In this document: piece after piece, positions 22,224 through 29,651 of the stretch | Position numbering within the stretch: position 1 is the first letter of the stretch | Layout of the letters: each line of letters opens with the position of its first letter | Assembly: GCA_902768605.1 (NCBI GenBank) | Contig: CACXLY010000025.1 | Location: forward strand, 1 to 30,207 | DNA length: 30,207 nt | Direction of reading: 5' to 3' | Source of the DNA: an uncultured Bacteroidales bacterium | GTDB taxonomy: Bacteria; Bacteroidota; Bacteroidia; Bacteroidales; Bacteroidaceae | Position numbers and translations under genes: made by a program | Notes under the pieces: model-generated | Told to the model about the DNA's origin: nothing | Database searches by the model: none | The model's input: the letters and a program-made list of their open reading frames with translations, nothing else

Positions 22224-25200
22224 ATGGTCAACAGACAACAGACAACTGTCAACGGACAACAGACAACAGTCAACGGACAACGGGGAACAGACCTCCCGCG
22301 ACTGCAATCGCGCCTCGGCGCAAGAGCATCCGAGAACGGTCACTTTTCAATTTTCAATATTCAATATCCAATATTAAAAATACTTGTCCTGCTTGCCCTG
22401 AGCCTGGGAACGGCAAGCATCGAGGCGCATACTGACTACGCGGCGGTGCCTGACACGGCAAGGCTGCGCAGTCCGTTCTCGAAGGACGACCAGACGGCTT
22501 TCCTTCGCCCCGGCCGCATCTTCTATCCCGAAACGTGGTTCCACTTCCTCAACGGCAGCATCCGTCGCGAAGGCATCAGCCGCGACCTTGAAGCCATTGC
22601 CGCATCGGGCATCCAGGGCGTGCAGTTCTTCCACGGACAGGTGGGCGACCCCGCCGACTGGCCAGGCACGGAGGAACACGTCGAGTGCCTGAGTCCGAAA
22701 TGGGAGTCGCTGGTTCGCCACACGGCCGAGGAAGCGCATCGTCTCGGGCTCCGCTTCAGCCTGCAGACCTGCCCGGGGTGGGCCATGAGCGGCGGGCCGT
22801 GGATTGAACCCGAGCAGGCCATGCGCCACCTGAGTTACTCGCGGACGGATGTCGCGGGAGGCAAGGAGATGGATGTCGAACTGCCTGTCCCTCAGAAAGA
22901 AGAGTGGCGCGACTGGAAGGACATCGCCGTGCTGGCCTTTCCCGCTCCGGAGGGCGATACCGGCGCGTACTGCCAGGTGGAGCAGGTCGAGGCCGAGGAG
23001 CATCAGGAGGAGTGGCAAAAGCTGCTCCGCGGTGAGCCGAACGCTGCCTTTACCCTGCAACCGACCGACGCACAGAAGCCCCATCGCATCCGCATCAAGA
23101 TGAAGGACGGAGCCAAGGCGCGCTCCGTGGAGTTCAATCCCATTGACCAATTCAATCACGAGTTCTGCGTGCAGCCCGATATCCACCTGCGCATCATGAC
23201 TCCCAGCCAGTCCGTCCTGCTCGACACCGAATTCCCGCAAGCCAACTGGCAGGACATCGACAAGACCATGACCTTTGCTCTGCCCGACCTCAAGGAGCAG
23301 GGCGAGTATCTCCTCGAAATCACAAACCAGCACTCCATGCGTATCTCGCGTCTGCGCTTCTCGACAGCCACCCGCGGCCATAACTGGGAAATGGAGGCCG
23401 CTTGGACATCCCGCCAACTGTTGCCGCTTCCGAAGGGCATGAACGAAGACGGTAGCGGGTTCGTCAAGAGCGCCGACATCGTCAACCTCACGGAGAAGAT
23501 GACGCCCGACGGACGGCTTCGCTGGACGGCTCCGGCAGGGCAGTGGATTGTCCTTCGCATCGGTCACGTCAACACGGGGCGTCGCAACGGACCTGCGCCG
23601 GACGAGGCAACGGGCTGGGAGGTCAATAAGCTCGACACGGCCTACGTCGGCTATCAGTTCCGCAGCTACATCGGACGGCTCACGGACGGCCCGCTGAAGG
23701 GGCTCGTGAACAACATGCTGATGGACAGCTGGGAGTGCTCCTCGCAGACCTGGACGCGACACATGAGGCAGGAGTTCGAGGGGCGGCGCCACTACGACCT
23801 GCTCCAATGGCTGCCCGCTGTCTTCGGATGGGTCATCGACAGCCGCGAGCAGACCGGCAAGTTCCTCTCCGACTGGCGCCGCACAATCAACGAACTCTTC
23901 ACCGACAACTTCTACGGCTACATGTCCCACCTCGCCCACGAGAAAGGCATGACCGTCAGCTACGAGACGGCAGCGGGCGACATCTTCCCCGCCGACCCGA
24001 TGGAGTACTATAAATACGCCGACGTGCCGATGTGCGAGTACTGGCAGCCAATCGGAGGCTGGCTCGCAAACCACAACTACAAACCTATCCGCCCCACAGC
24101 CTCGGCGGCACACCTCTATGGCAAGCCACGTGTTTCGGCTGAGTCCTTCACCTCGTTTAACCTGACTTGGGACGAGCGGCTCAGGGACTTGCGCGAGGTG
24201 GCCAATCAGAACATGGTGGAGGGCGTCACCCATACCGTCTTCCATACTTACACCCACAATCCCGATGCCGACCGCTACTTCCCGGGCACCTCGTTCGGCG
24301 GCGGCATAGGCACTCCGTTCCTGCGGAAGCAGACGTGGTGGCCCTTCATGCGTCACTTCAACACCTACCTGGCCCGATGTGCCTTCATGCTGGAGAGGGG
24401 ATATCCCGTCAGCAGCGTTCTCTGGTACATCGGCGACGAGATAGAGCAGAAGCCCGATCAGCTTGTGCCATTCCCGAACGGCTTTGCCTACGACTACTGC
24501 AACACCGACGCCCTCCTGCATCGTATCCAGATAAGAGGCGGACGCTGGACGACGCCCGAGGGCATTCATTATGATGTCCTCTGGGTTCCCGACACAGGAC
24601 GCCTCCTGCCCGAAACCCTCAGGAGGCTGCAAGCGATGGAATCGCAGGGAGGCCGCATCATCTGGGACGTGCCCGTAGCTCTGTTGGCACAAGCCTTCGA
24701 AAAGCTTGGCCTGCAGCCCGACGTGAAGCCGACGGACTTGCGCTGGCTGCATCGCCGTGCCGACAAGGCTGATTGGTACATGCTCTGTCCGCAGAAGGAG
24801 CAGGCCTTCAGCGGCGAGGTCTCCTTCCGTCAGAGAGGACGTGCCGAGCTGTGGAACCCGATGAACGGCAGCGTGCAACTGGCTGACGCAGAGCCCGACG
24901 GCGAATATACGCGCGTCCGTTTGGACTTGCAGCGAGGCGAGATGCTCTTCCTCGTCTTCCGTCACGACGCACGTCCCCAGCATAAGAAAGTCGTGAAGGC
25001 GACGGAGGTGATGCCTTTGGATAAGTGGACGCTCACGTTCCCCGAGGGCTGGGGTGCAGCGGGGTCTCTTCAGCTGACAGGACTGAAGGCGTGGAAAGAC
25101 CTGCCGCTCGGCGACGAAGGACGTGCCTTCTCAGGTACTGCCACCTACGAGACTTCCCTCCAAATCGATACAAAGAAGCGAGGCCAGCAGTACGTGCTCC

Positions 25201-25481
25201 GTCTTGGCGAAGTGGAGGAGATAGCCGTCGTCAAGGTGAACGGGGAGGTTGCCGATACCCTGTGGGCGGCTCCATATCAGACAGACATCACGCCTCATCT
25301 TCGTCGCGGCAGCAACACGATAGCTATCGAGGTGACAAGCACGTGGTTCAATCGCATGGTCTATGATGCCGCGCAGCCAAAGGAGCAACGCCGGACGTGG
25401 GTCATCAACGGCCCTTCTGAAAAGGAACCTTTGCGTCCGTCGGGCCTCTTAGGGCCTGTGGAGGTCGTCAAGAAGCAATAA
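22224..25481 (+). CDS. GH106-like alpha-L-rhamnosidase, secreted
   Basis: A 1085-aa glycoside hydrolase of the large Bacteroidetes family that includes GH106 alpha-L-rhamnosidases acting on pectin side chains or other rhamnose-containing glycans. Landmarks in order are: WFHFLNGSIRREGISRDLEA and GIQGVQFFHG; the characteristic TCPGWAMSGGPWIEPEQAMR; the TIM-barrel core with YGYMSHLAHEKGMTVSYETA, AESFTSFNLTWDERLRDLRE and NMVEGVTHTVFHTYTHNPDA; then PVSSVLWYIGDE. A C-terminal galactose-binding-like beta domain (about 930-1065) follows, with YVLRLGEVEEIAVVKVNGEV and SNTIAIEVTSTWFNRM. The N-terminus is odd: 21-nt repeats encode VNGQQTT units, and the hydrophobic export segment (LKILVLLALSLG) only begins near residue 51, with no other ATG before it. 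It faces mutY with a 4-nt gap. Confidence 0.87.
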   Translation: MVNRQQTTVNGQQTTVNGQRGTDLPRLQSRLGARASENGHFSIFNIQYPILKILVLLALSLGTASIEAHTDYAAVPDTARLRSPFSKDDQTAFLRPGRIFYPETWFHFLNGSIRREGISRDLEAIAASGIQGVQFFHGQVGDPADWPGTEEHVECLSPKWESLVRHTAEEAHRLGLRFSLQTCPGWAMSGGPWIEPEQAMRHLSYSRTDVAGGKEMDVELPVPQKEEWRDWKDIAVLAFPAPEGDTGAYCQVEQVEAEEHQEEWQKLLRGEPNAAFTLQPTDAQKPHRIRIKMKDGAKARSVEFNPIDQFNHEFCVQPDIHLRIMTPSQSVLLDTEFPQANWQDIDKTMTFALPDLKEQGEYLLEITNQHSMRISRLRFSTATRGHNWEMEAAWTSRQLLPLPKGMNEDGSGFVKSADIVNLTEKMTPDGRLRWTAPAGQWIVLRIGHVNTGRRNGPAPDEATGWEVNKLDTAYVGYQFRSYIGRLTDGPLKGLVNNMLMDSWECSSQTWTRHMRQEFEGRRHYDLLQWLPAVFGWVIDSREQTGKFLSDWRRTINELFTDNFYGYMSHLAHEKGMTVSYETAAGDIFPADPMEYYKYADVPMCEYWQPIGGWLANHNYKPIRPTASAAHLYGKPRVSAESFTSFNLTWDERLRDLREVANQNMVEGVTHTVFHTYTHNPDADRYFPGTSFGGGIGTPFLRKQTWWPFMRHFNTYLARCAFMLERGYPVSSVLWYIGDEIEQKPDQLVPFPNGFAYDYCNTDALLHRIQIRGGRWTTPEGIHYDVLWVPDTGRLLPETLRRLQAMESQGGRIIWDVPVALLAQAFEKLGLQPDVKPTDLRWLHRRADKADWYMLCPQKEQAFSGEVSFRQRGRAELWNPMNGSVQLADAEPDGEYTRVRLDLQRGEMLFLVFRHDARPQHKKVVKATEVMPLDKWTLTFPEGWGAAGSLQLTGLKAWKDLPLGDEGRAFSGTATYETSLQIDTKKRGQQYVLRLGEVEEIAVVKVNGEVADTLWAAPYQTDITPHLRRGSNTIAIEVTSTWFNRMVYDAAQPKEQRRTWVINGPSEKEPLRPSGLLGPVEVVKKQ
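22227..22289 (+). repeat. Three 21-nt direct repeats at the GH106 gene start
   Basis: Three consecutive 21-nt units begin GTCAAC at 22227, 22248 and 22269 and encode VNRQQTT, VNGQQTT and VNGQRGT. CAACAGACAAC-type repeats of this kind are typical of Bacteroidales intergenic DNA rather than coding sequence. Confidence 0.8.
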
Positions 25482-25485
25482 CGCC

Positions 25486-26538
25486 TTAATTCATTGGCAG
25501 TTTCTCCAGCAGCTTCTCCAGGAGGCGCGGGAGGGCATAGCGGTCGAGGGCAGACTCCTCGACCCATTGACCTTGCATCTTTTCGTCGGTAAAGGGTAGA
25601 GTGAGGCAGTAGAAGTCGGCATGCAGGCGCTGATGGGTGAGCTGGTGGCAAATGCCTTGGGCGAGGAGTTCAACCTTAACGTTAACGCTAACCTTAACCA
25701 ATGATGCGTGAATAAACTCGTCAACTTGTTTACTCGTCAACTTGCAGTCCGACTCTATCATTGGGAACTCGAAGAGCCCTTGCCAGATGTCGCCGCTGCC
25801 TCGGCGATGGAGGAGCGTCTTGCCGTCTTGCGTGCGCATATATATATAGGTAAAGAAGCGGTCGCGGATGGCTGTGCGCTTCGACTTGACGGGCAACTTA
25901 TCGACTTGGTGCGTGCTGAGGGCCTGGCAAGTTTCTGCGAGCGGACACGTCTTGCAAAGCGGCGATGTGGGCTTGCAAAGGCAGGCTCCAAAGTCCATGA
26001 TGGCTTGGTTGTAGAGGGCAGGACGCTTTATGTCGAGCATCTCATCGGCAAGTGCGCGAAGCAGCTTCTTCCCCTGAGAGGAATCGACAGGCTCCGTGAT
26101 GCCGAAGTGGCGGGCAAGAACGCGCTGCACGTTGCCGTCAATCACGGCATAGGGTTCGCCGAAGGCAAAGCTCATGATAGCGGCAGCGGTGTAGTCGCCC
26201 ACGCCCGGCAAAGCCCTCACAAAGCTGTAGTCCTTCGGGAAATGCCCTGCCTCGGCAATCTGCTTGGCGGCAGCATGAAGGTGGCGGGCACGGCTGTAGT
26301 AGCCCAGGCCTTGCCACATCCGCATCACCTCCTCCTCGCTTGCCTCTGCCAGACTCTGAGCCGTGGGGAATCGCTCCGCAAAACGAAGGTAGTAGCTCAT
26401 CCCCTGCACAATCTGCGTTTGCTGAAGGATGAACTCCGAGAGCATGATAAGGTACGGGTCGCTCGTCTTGCGCCAAGGAAGGTCGCGACCATAAGTCTCA
26501 TACCAACGCTCTAAACGGGTTGAAAAGTTCGATATCAT
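25486..26538 (-). CDS. mutY: A/G-specific adenine DNA glycosylase MutY
   Basis: A 350-aa base-excision repair enzyme that removes adenine mispaired with 8-oxoguanine. Catalytic Glu35 lies in LSEFILQQTQ, the helix-hairpin-helix is LPGVGDYTAAAI at 110-121, and catalytic Asp134 lies in VIDGNVQRVL. The [4Fe-4S] ligands are Cys188, Cys195, Cys198 and Cys204 in the exact C-x6-C-x2-C-x5-C spacing. The C-terminal NUDIX-like domain that recognises 8-oxoguanine follows (GKTLLHRRGSGDIWQGLFEF). The ATG at 26538 gives the normal MutY N-terminus (ISNFSTRLERWYETYGRDLP); a longer frame from 26595 starts with unrelated residues. The promoter box lies only 4 nt upstream, so the mRNA may be leaderless. Confidence 0.96.
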   Translation of the reverse strand: MISNFSTRLERWYETYGRDLPWRKTSDPYLIMLSEFILQQTQIVQGMSYYLRFAERFPTAQSLAEASEEEVMRMWQGLGYYSRARHLHAAAKQIAEAGHFPKDYSFVRALPGVGDYTAAAIMSFAFGEPYAVIDGNVQRVLARHFGITEPVDSSQGKKLLRALADEMLDIKRPALYNQAIMDFGACLCKPTSPLCKTCPLAETCQALSTHQVDKLPVKSKRTAIRDRFFTYIYMRTQDGKTLLHRRGSGDIWQGLFEFPMIESDCKLTSKQVDEFIHASLVKVSVNVKVELLAQGICHQLTHQRLHADFYCLTLPFTDEKMQGQWVEESALDRYALPRLLEKLLEKLPMN

Positions 26539-26542
26539 GATG

Positions 26543-26550
26543 CAAAAGTA
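26543..26550 (-). promoter_or_regulatory. Promoter box next to the mutY start
   Basis: The minus strand reads TACTTTTG, fitting TAnnTTTG. It ends only 4 nt before the mutY ATG, so transcription would begin at or very near the start codon. Confidence 0.5.
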
Positions 26551-26635
26551 GTGCTTTTTTGCCTTGAAACGAGTCAAGTGACAACTTTTTTTCAATAAAA
26601 TTGGGTAAAATGTTTCATCTTTAGGAAAATAATCG

Positions 26636-26643
26636 TACCTTTG
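26636..26643 (+). promoter_or_regulatory. Promoter box for the small basic protein and rng
   Basis: TACCTTTG matches TAnnTTTG. A TTTC lies near the expected -33 position. It lies 55 nt before the 29-aa gene at 26699 and divergently from mutY. Confidence 0.7.
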
Positions 26644-26698
26644 CAGTCCGAAATTGTATAAATATATAAATTAGTACTAACCATAAATACACAAAATT

Positions 26699-26788
26699 AT
26701 GCCAAACGGAAAGAAGCATAAGAGGCACAAGATGTCGACGCACAAGCGTAAGAAGAGACTGAGAAAGAACAGACATAAGAGCAAGTAA
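26699..26788 (+). CDS. AURKAIP1/COX24-domain small basic protein
   Basis: A 29-codon gene, too short for ordinary gene finders. The product runs MPNGKKHKRHKMSTHKRKKR and then LRKNRHKSK, so two-thirds of its residues are Lys, Arg or His. This matches the short AURKAIP1/COX24 (DUF1713) family annotated in many Bacteroidetes; the mitochondrial counterpart, mS38, is a small-subunit ribosomal protein. A ribosome-associated role is therefore plausible but inferred. It has its own promoter box 55 nt upstream and lies 63 nt before rng, fitting a translation/RNA-processing operon. Every feature expected of a real gene is present: ATG, stop, conserved basic pattern and a promoter. Confidence 0.85.
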   Translation: MPNGKKHKRHKMSTHKRKKRLRKNRHKSK

Positions 26789-26851
26789 AGTACTTCTCAG
26801 ACCGAAAAGGTGGCAGGACAAAGCTCTGTCACTTTTTTTGTAAACAATGAA

Positions 26852-28432
26852 ATGGACGTAACAAGCGAACTTTACATCGACGTACAGCCGAAGAAAATCG
26901 CCATTGCGCTGACTGAGGACAAGCGGCTGGCGGAGTATCAGGAGGAAGAGCAAAGTGTCTCTTACTCCGTGGGCAACGTGTATCTGGCTAAGGTCAGGAA
27001 GCTCATGCCCGGGCTCAATGCCTGCTTCGTCAGCGTCGGCCACGAGCGCGATGCTTTCCTGCATTACCTCGACCTCGGCCTGCAGTTTGCTTCCTACGCC
27101 AAGTACCTCAAGCAGGTGCAGAGCGACCGCAAGAACCTCTACTCCTTCGAGAAGGCTTCCGTGCTTCCCGACTTGCCAAAGGACGGCAGCGTGCAGACAT
27201 TCCTTCAGCAGGGACAAGAGGTGCTCGTGCAAATCATCAAGGAACCCATCAGCACGAAAGGCCCGCGCTTGAGCTGCGACCTCTCGTTCCCTGGGCGTTT
27301 CCTCGTCTTCACACCTTTCGGCGACAAGGTTTCCGTCTCCACCAAAATCAAGAGCAGCGCCGAGAGGGCTCGCCTGAAGCAGGTCATCGAAAGCATCAAG
27401 CCCAAGAATTGCGGCATCATCGTCCGCACCGTGGCTGAAGGCAAGCGCACAAGCGAATTGGATGCCGAGATGAAGGTGCTCGTTGCCCGTTGGGAGGGCA
27501 TACTTCGCAAGGTGCAGCAGGCCAAGGAACTGCCGACGCTTGTCTATGAGGAGACGAGCCGCACGGTAGGCATGCTTCGCGACCTCTTCAACCCAAGTTA
27601 CGAGAATATCTACGTCAACCGCGAGGATGTCTTTAAGGAAGTGTACGACTACGTCAGCCTTATCGCTCCCGAGCGGGCTGGCGTGGTGAAGCTCTACAAA
27701 GGCAGTCTGCCCATCTTCGACAACTTCGACATCACGCGTCAGATTAAGTCGGGCTTCGGCCGCACCGTGTCGTACAAGCACGGAGCCTACCTCATCATCG
27801 AGCATACGGAAGCTCTCCACGTCGTGGATGTCAATAGTGGCAACCGCACTCGCAACGCCGAGAACCAGGAAGCCAATGCCCTTGAGGTCAATCTTGGCGC
27901 GGCAGAGGAACTGGCCCGCCAGCTGAGGTTGCGAGACATGGGCGGCATCATCGTCGTGGACTTCATCGACATGAAGCTTGCCGAGGACCGTCAGCAGCTC
28001 TATGAACACATGTGCGAGCTGATGAAGCGCGACCGTGCTCGCCACAATATCTTGCCTCTGAGCAAGTTCTGCCTGATGCAAATCACGCGTCAGAGGGTGC
28101 GTCCCGTGATGGATGTGGCGGTCGAAGAGGCTTGTCCCACCTGTCAGGGCACCGGTCAGATTAAGAGCAGTTTCCTCTTCCATAAGGTCTTGGAGGGCAA
28201 GATAAAGTTCCTCTACTACCGGCTTGGCATGAAGCGATTTACCCTCCATGTGCATCCCTACGTTGCCGCTTACTTGAATCAGGGCATCATCAGCCTTTGC
28301 CGCAAGTGGCAATTCAAGTATGGCTTGGGCGTGCGAGTCATTCCAAGTCAGAAGCTTGCCTTCCTTCAGTACGAGTTCTACGATAAAGACGGGCAGGAAA
28401 TTGACGTGAAGGAAGAAATAGAAATCCGATGA
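26852..28432 (+). CDS. rng: Ribonuclease E/G
   Basis: A 526-aa endoribonuclease of the RNase E/G family, which cleaves single-stranded AU-rich RNA and processes rRNA ends. The N-terminal S1-like region is at about 35-120 (SYSVGNVYLAKVRKLMPGLN, ACFVSVGHERDAFLHY). The RNase H-like catalytic core has metal-binding aspartates Asp326 (VVDVNSGNRTR) and Asp370 (IIVVDFIDMKL). The zinc-link cysteines are Cys428 and Cys431 in CPTCQGTGQIKSS. Length fits RNase G rather than RNase E, since there is no long scaffold tail. The ATG at 26852 gives the standard opening (MDVTSELYIDVQPKKIAIAL); an in-frame GTG at 26810 is possible. Its TGA overlaps the next gene's ATG. Confidence 0.95.
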   Translation: MDVTSELYIDVQPKKIAIALTEDKRLAEYQEEEQSVSYSVGNVYLAKVRKLMPGLNACFVSVGHERDAFLHYLDLGLQFASYAKYLKQVQSDRKNLYSFEKASVLPDLPKDGSVQTFLQQGQEVLVQIIKEPISTKGPRLSCDLSFPGRFLVFTPFGDKVSVSTKIKSSAERARLKQVIESIKPKNCGIIVRTVAEGKRTSELDAEMKVLVARWEGILRKVQQAKELPTLVYEETSRTVGMLRDLFNPSYENIYVNREDVFKEVYDYVSLIAPERAGVVKLYKGSLPIFDNFDITRQIKSGFGRTVSYKHGAYLIIEHTEALHVVDVNSGNRTRNAENQEANALEVNLGAAEELARQLRLRDMGGIIVVDFIDMKLAEDRQQLYEHMCELMKRDRARHNILPLSKFCLMQITRQRVRPVMDVAVEEACPTCQGTGQIKSSFLFHKVLEGKIKFLYYRLGMKRFTLHVHPYVAAYLNQGIISLCRKWQFKYGLGVRVIPSQKLAFLQYEFYDKDGQEIDVKEEIEIR

Positions 28433-29193
28433 AAAAGCTTGCCTTATTCGTTCTGCTTGCTCAGTTGGCAGCTGTTCTTGCTTTGCCTCTGCAAGCCAAG
28501 AGGGTCAGGACTCTCCGTCTTACATCTTATAATATACAGCACGGCGAAGGTCTCGACAAGAAGATTGACCACGCTCGACAGGCAAAGATACTGCGCAAGG
28601 CCCATGCCGATGTGGCTGCCATTCAGGAGGTGGACAGCGTGACAAAGCGCAATGGAGGCCTCTATTCCCTTGAGGAGATTGGCCACAAGGCGAAGATGTT
28701 CAGCACCTTTGCCCCTGCCATCAAGTTCCAGGGAGGCAAGTACGGCATCGGCATCCTCAGCAAAAAGAAGCCGATAAGCGTGCATCGCATCCCGCTCCCC
28801 GGCCGCGAAGAGCCGCGAATGCTCTTGGTGGCTGAGTTCAAACACTATGTCGTGGCTTGCACGCACCTCAGCCTCACGGACGAGGACCGCATGGCAAGCA
28901 TCCCAATTATTGTGGAAGAGGCACGCAAGTGGACGAAACCTTTCATCCTGACAGGCGACCTGAACGACGAGCCAGGCATGCCTTTCTACAAGGAGATGCA
29001 GAAGCATTTCCTCTTCCTCAACCCGTCATACGACAAGACATTCCCTGCCGATGCCCCCAACATCTGCATCGACCACGTGGCTCTCTTCAAGCCAACGCCC
29101 GAAGCGACGCTTTCCTTCTATCGCACTTGGGTAGGGGAAGAGGACTTTTCCGACCATCGCCCTTTGCACGCAAAGCTTGGTCTTTGGAAATGA
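28429..29193 (+). CDS. Exported endonuclease/exonuclease/phosphatase family protein
   Basis: A 254-aa metal-dependent hydrolase of the EEP (DNase I/sphingomyelinase-like) fold with a signal peptide (MKKLALFVLLAQLAAVLALP, cleaved near LQA), so it acts outside the cytoplasm. The full active-site set is present: Asn35 (SYNIQHGEG), Glu67 (AAIQEVDS), His146 (CTHLSL), Asp177 and Asn179 (TGDLNDEPG), Asp215-His216 (CIDHV) and Asp242-His243 (FSDHRPL). The substrate (nucleic acid, phosphoester or phospholipid) cannot be told. It starts in an ATGA overlap with rng, so the two are translationally coupled although one product is cytosolic and the other exported. Confidence 0.92.
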   Translation: MKKLALFVLLAQLAAVLALPLQAKRVRTLRLTSYNIQHGEGLDKKIDHARQAKILRKAHADVAAIQEVDSVTKRNGGLYSLEEIGHKAKMFSTFAPAIKFQGGKYGIGILSKKKPISVHRIPLPGREEPRMLLVAEFKHYVVACTHLSLTDEDRMASIPIIVEEARKWTKPFILTGDLNDEPGMPFYKEMQKHFLFLNPSYDKTFPADAPNICIDHVALFKPTPEATLSFYRTWVGEEDFSDHRPLHAKLGLWK

Positions 29194-29216
29194 ACACTAA
29201 TTGCACACTCCGTTTC

Positions 29217-29248
29217 TTGCAGAGTGTCGCGGAATCTTCATACCTTTG
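29217..29248 (+). promoter_or_regulatory. Promoter upstream of the right-end membrane protein gene
   Basis: TTG (29217-29219), a 21-nt spacer and TACCTTTG (29241-29248) match the Bacteroidetes consensus. It lies 27 nt before the ATG at 29276. Confidence 0.8.
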
Positions 29249-29275
29249 TGGCGTCGAACCATTAAATGTATCGTT

Positions 29276-29651
29276 ATGAATAATCTCATTGTTAATGCTT
29301 GGCCCGTTTGGGGAATGGTGATTGCCATTATGTCTGTTGTGTATCTTCTTTGGCCGTCGAAACTTATGAAAAAGAGTGAATACGCGACGTTCTTCCTCTG
29401 TTCCTTCAGTATTTATTGGCTGCTGATGTTGCTCCTGCATATTTATTTAGGAGGCTTCCATCACAAGACTTCTTTGACGGGCACAATGTTTCTGGCCTGC
29501 TTCATTCCTTGGATGACTCACACACCTGTTTTGGCCTTTCAAAGAAACCAAGCGGAATCCGCAGTTCACCTTCTTCTCTGTGGCATTCACAAGCATCTCG
29601 ATACTTCTTCTTGCTGTTGCATGGATACTTGTGCAGTTCAGCAATATGTGA
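29276..29651 (+). pseudogene. Four-helix membrane protein gene with an apparent +1 frameshift
   Basis: From ATG 29276 the frame encodes three hydrophobic segments (VWGMVIAIMSVVYLLW; FSIYWLLMLLLHIYLGG; TGTMFLACFIPWMTHT). Near 29517-29540 the sensible reading moves by one base: the new frame gives KETKRNPQF, then a fourth membrane helix (SISILLLAVAWILVQF) and a TGA at 29649-29651. The original frame instead continues as a Cys/His-rich stretch with no protein character. Joined, the product would be about 125 aa of unknown family. The gene has a good promoter and ends by overlapping the next gene's start (GTGA), so the arrangement looks like a once-intact two-gene operon. A sequencing error in the GTTTTGG or CACACA run, a true mutation, or programmed shifting are all possible. 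Confidence 0.6.

Noticed and set aside
22374..24983. 869-codon open frame on the minus strand opposite the rhamnosidase gene
   Set aside because: It is antisense to a protein with clear GH106-type motifs. GC-rich third codon positions of the real gene remove stops from this frame, and its translation shows no domain.
25660..25705. Repeated AACCTTAACGTTAACG-type hexamers near the 3' end of mutY
   Set aside because: They encode a plausible Val/Asn/Lys beta strand in the NUDIX-like domain (VKVSVNVKVE), so coding constraint explains them.
26621..28312. 563-codon open frame on the minus strand opposite rng
   Set aside because: Shadow of the RNase E/G gene, whose catalytic motifs are on the plus strand; it would also cover the divergent promoter region and the 29-aa gene.
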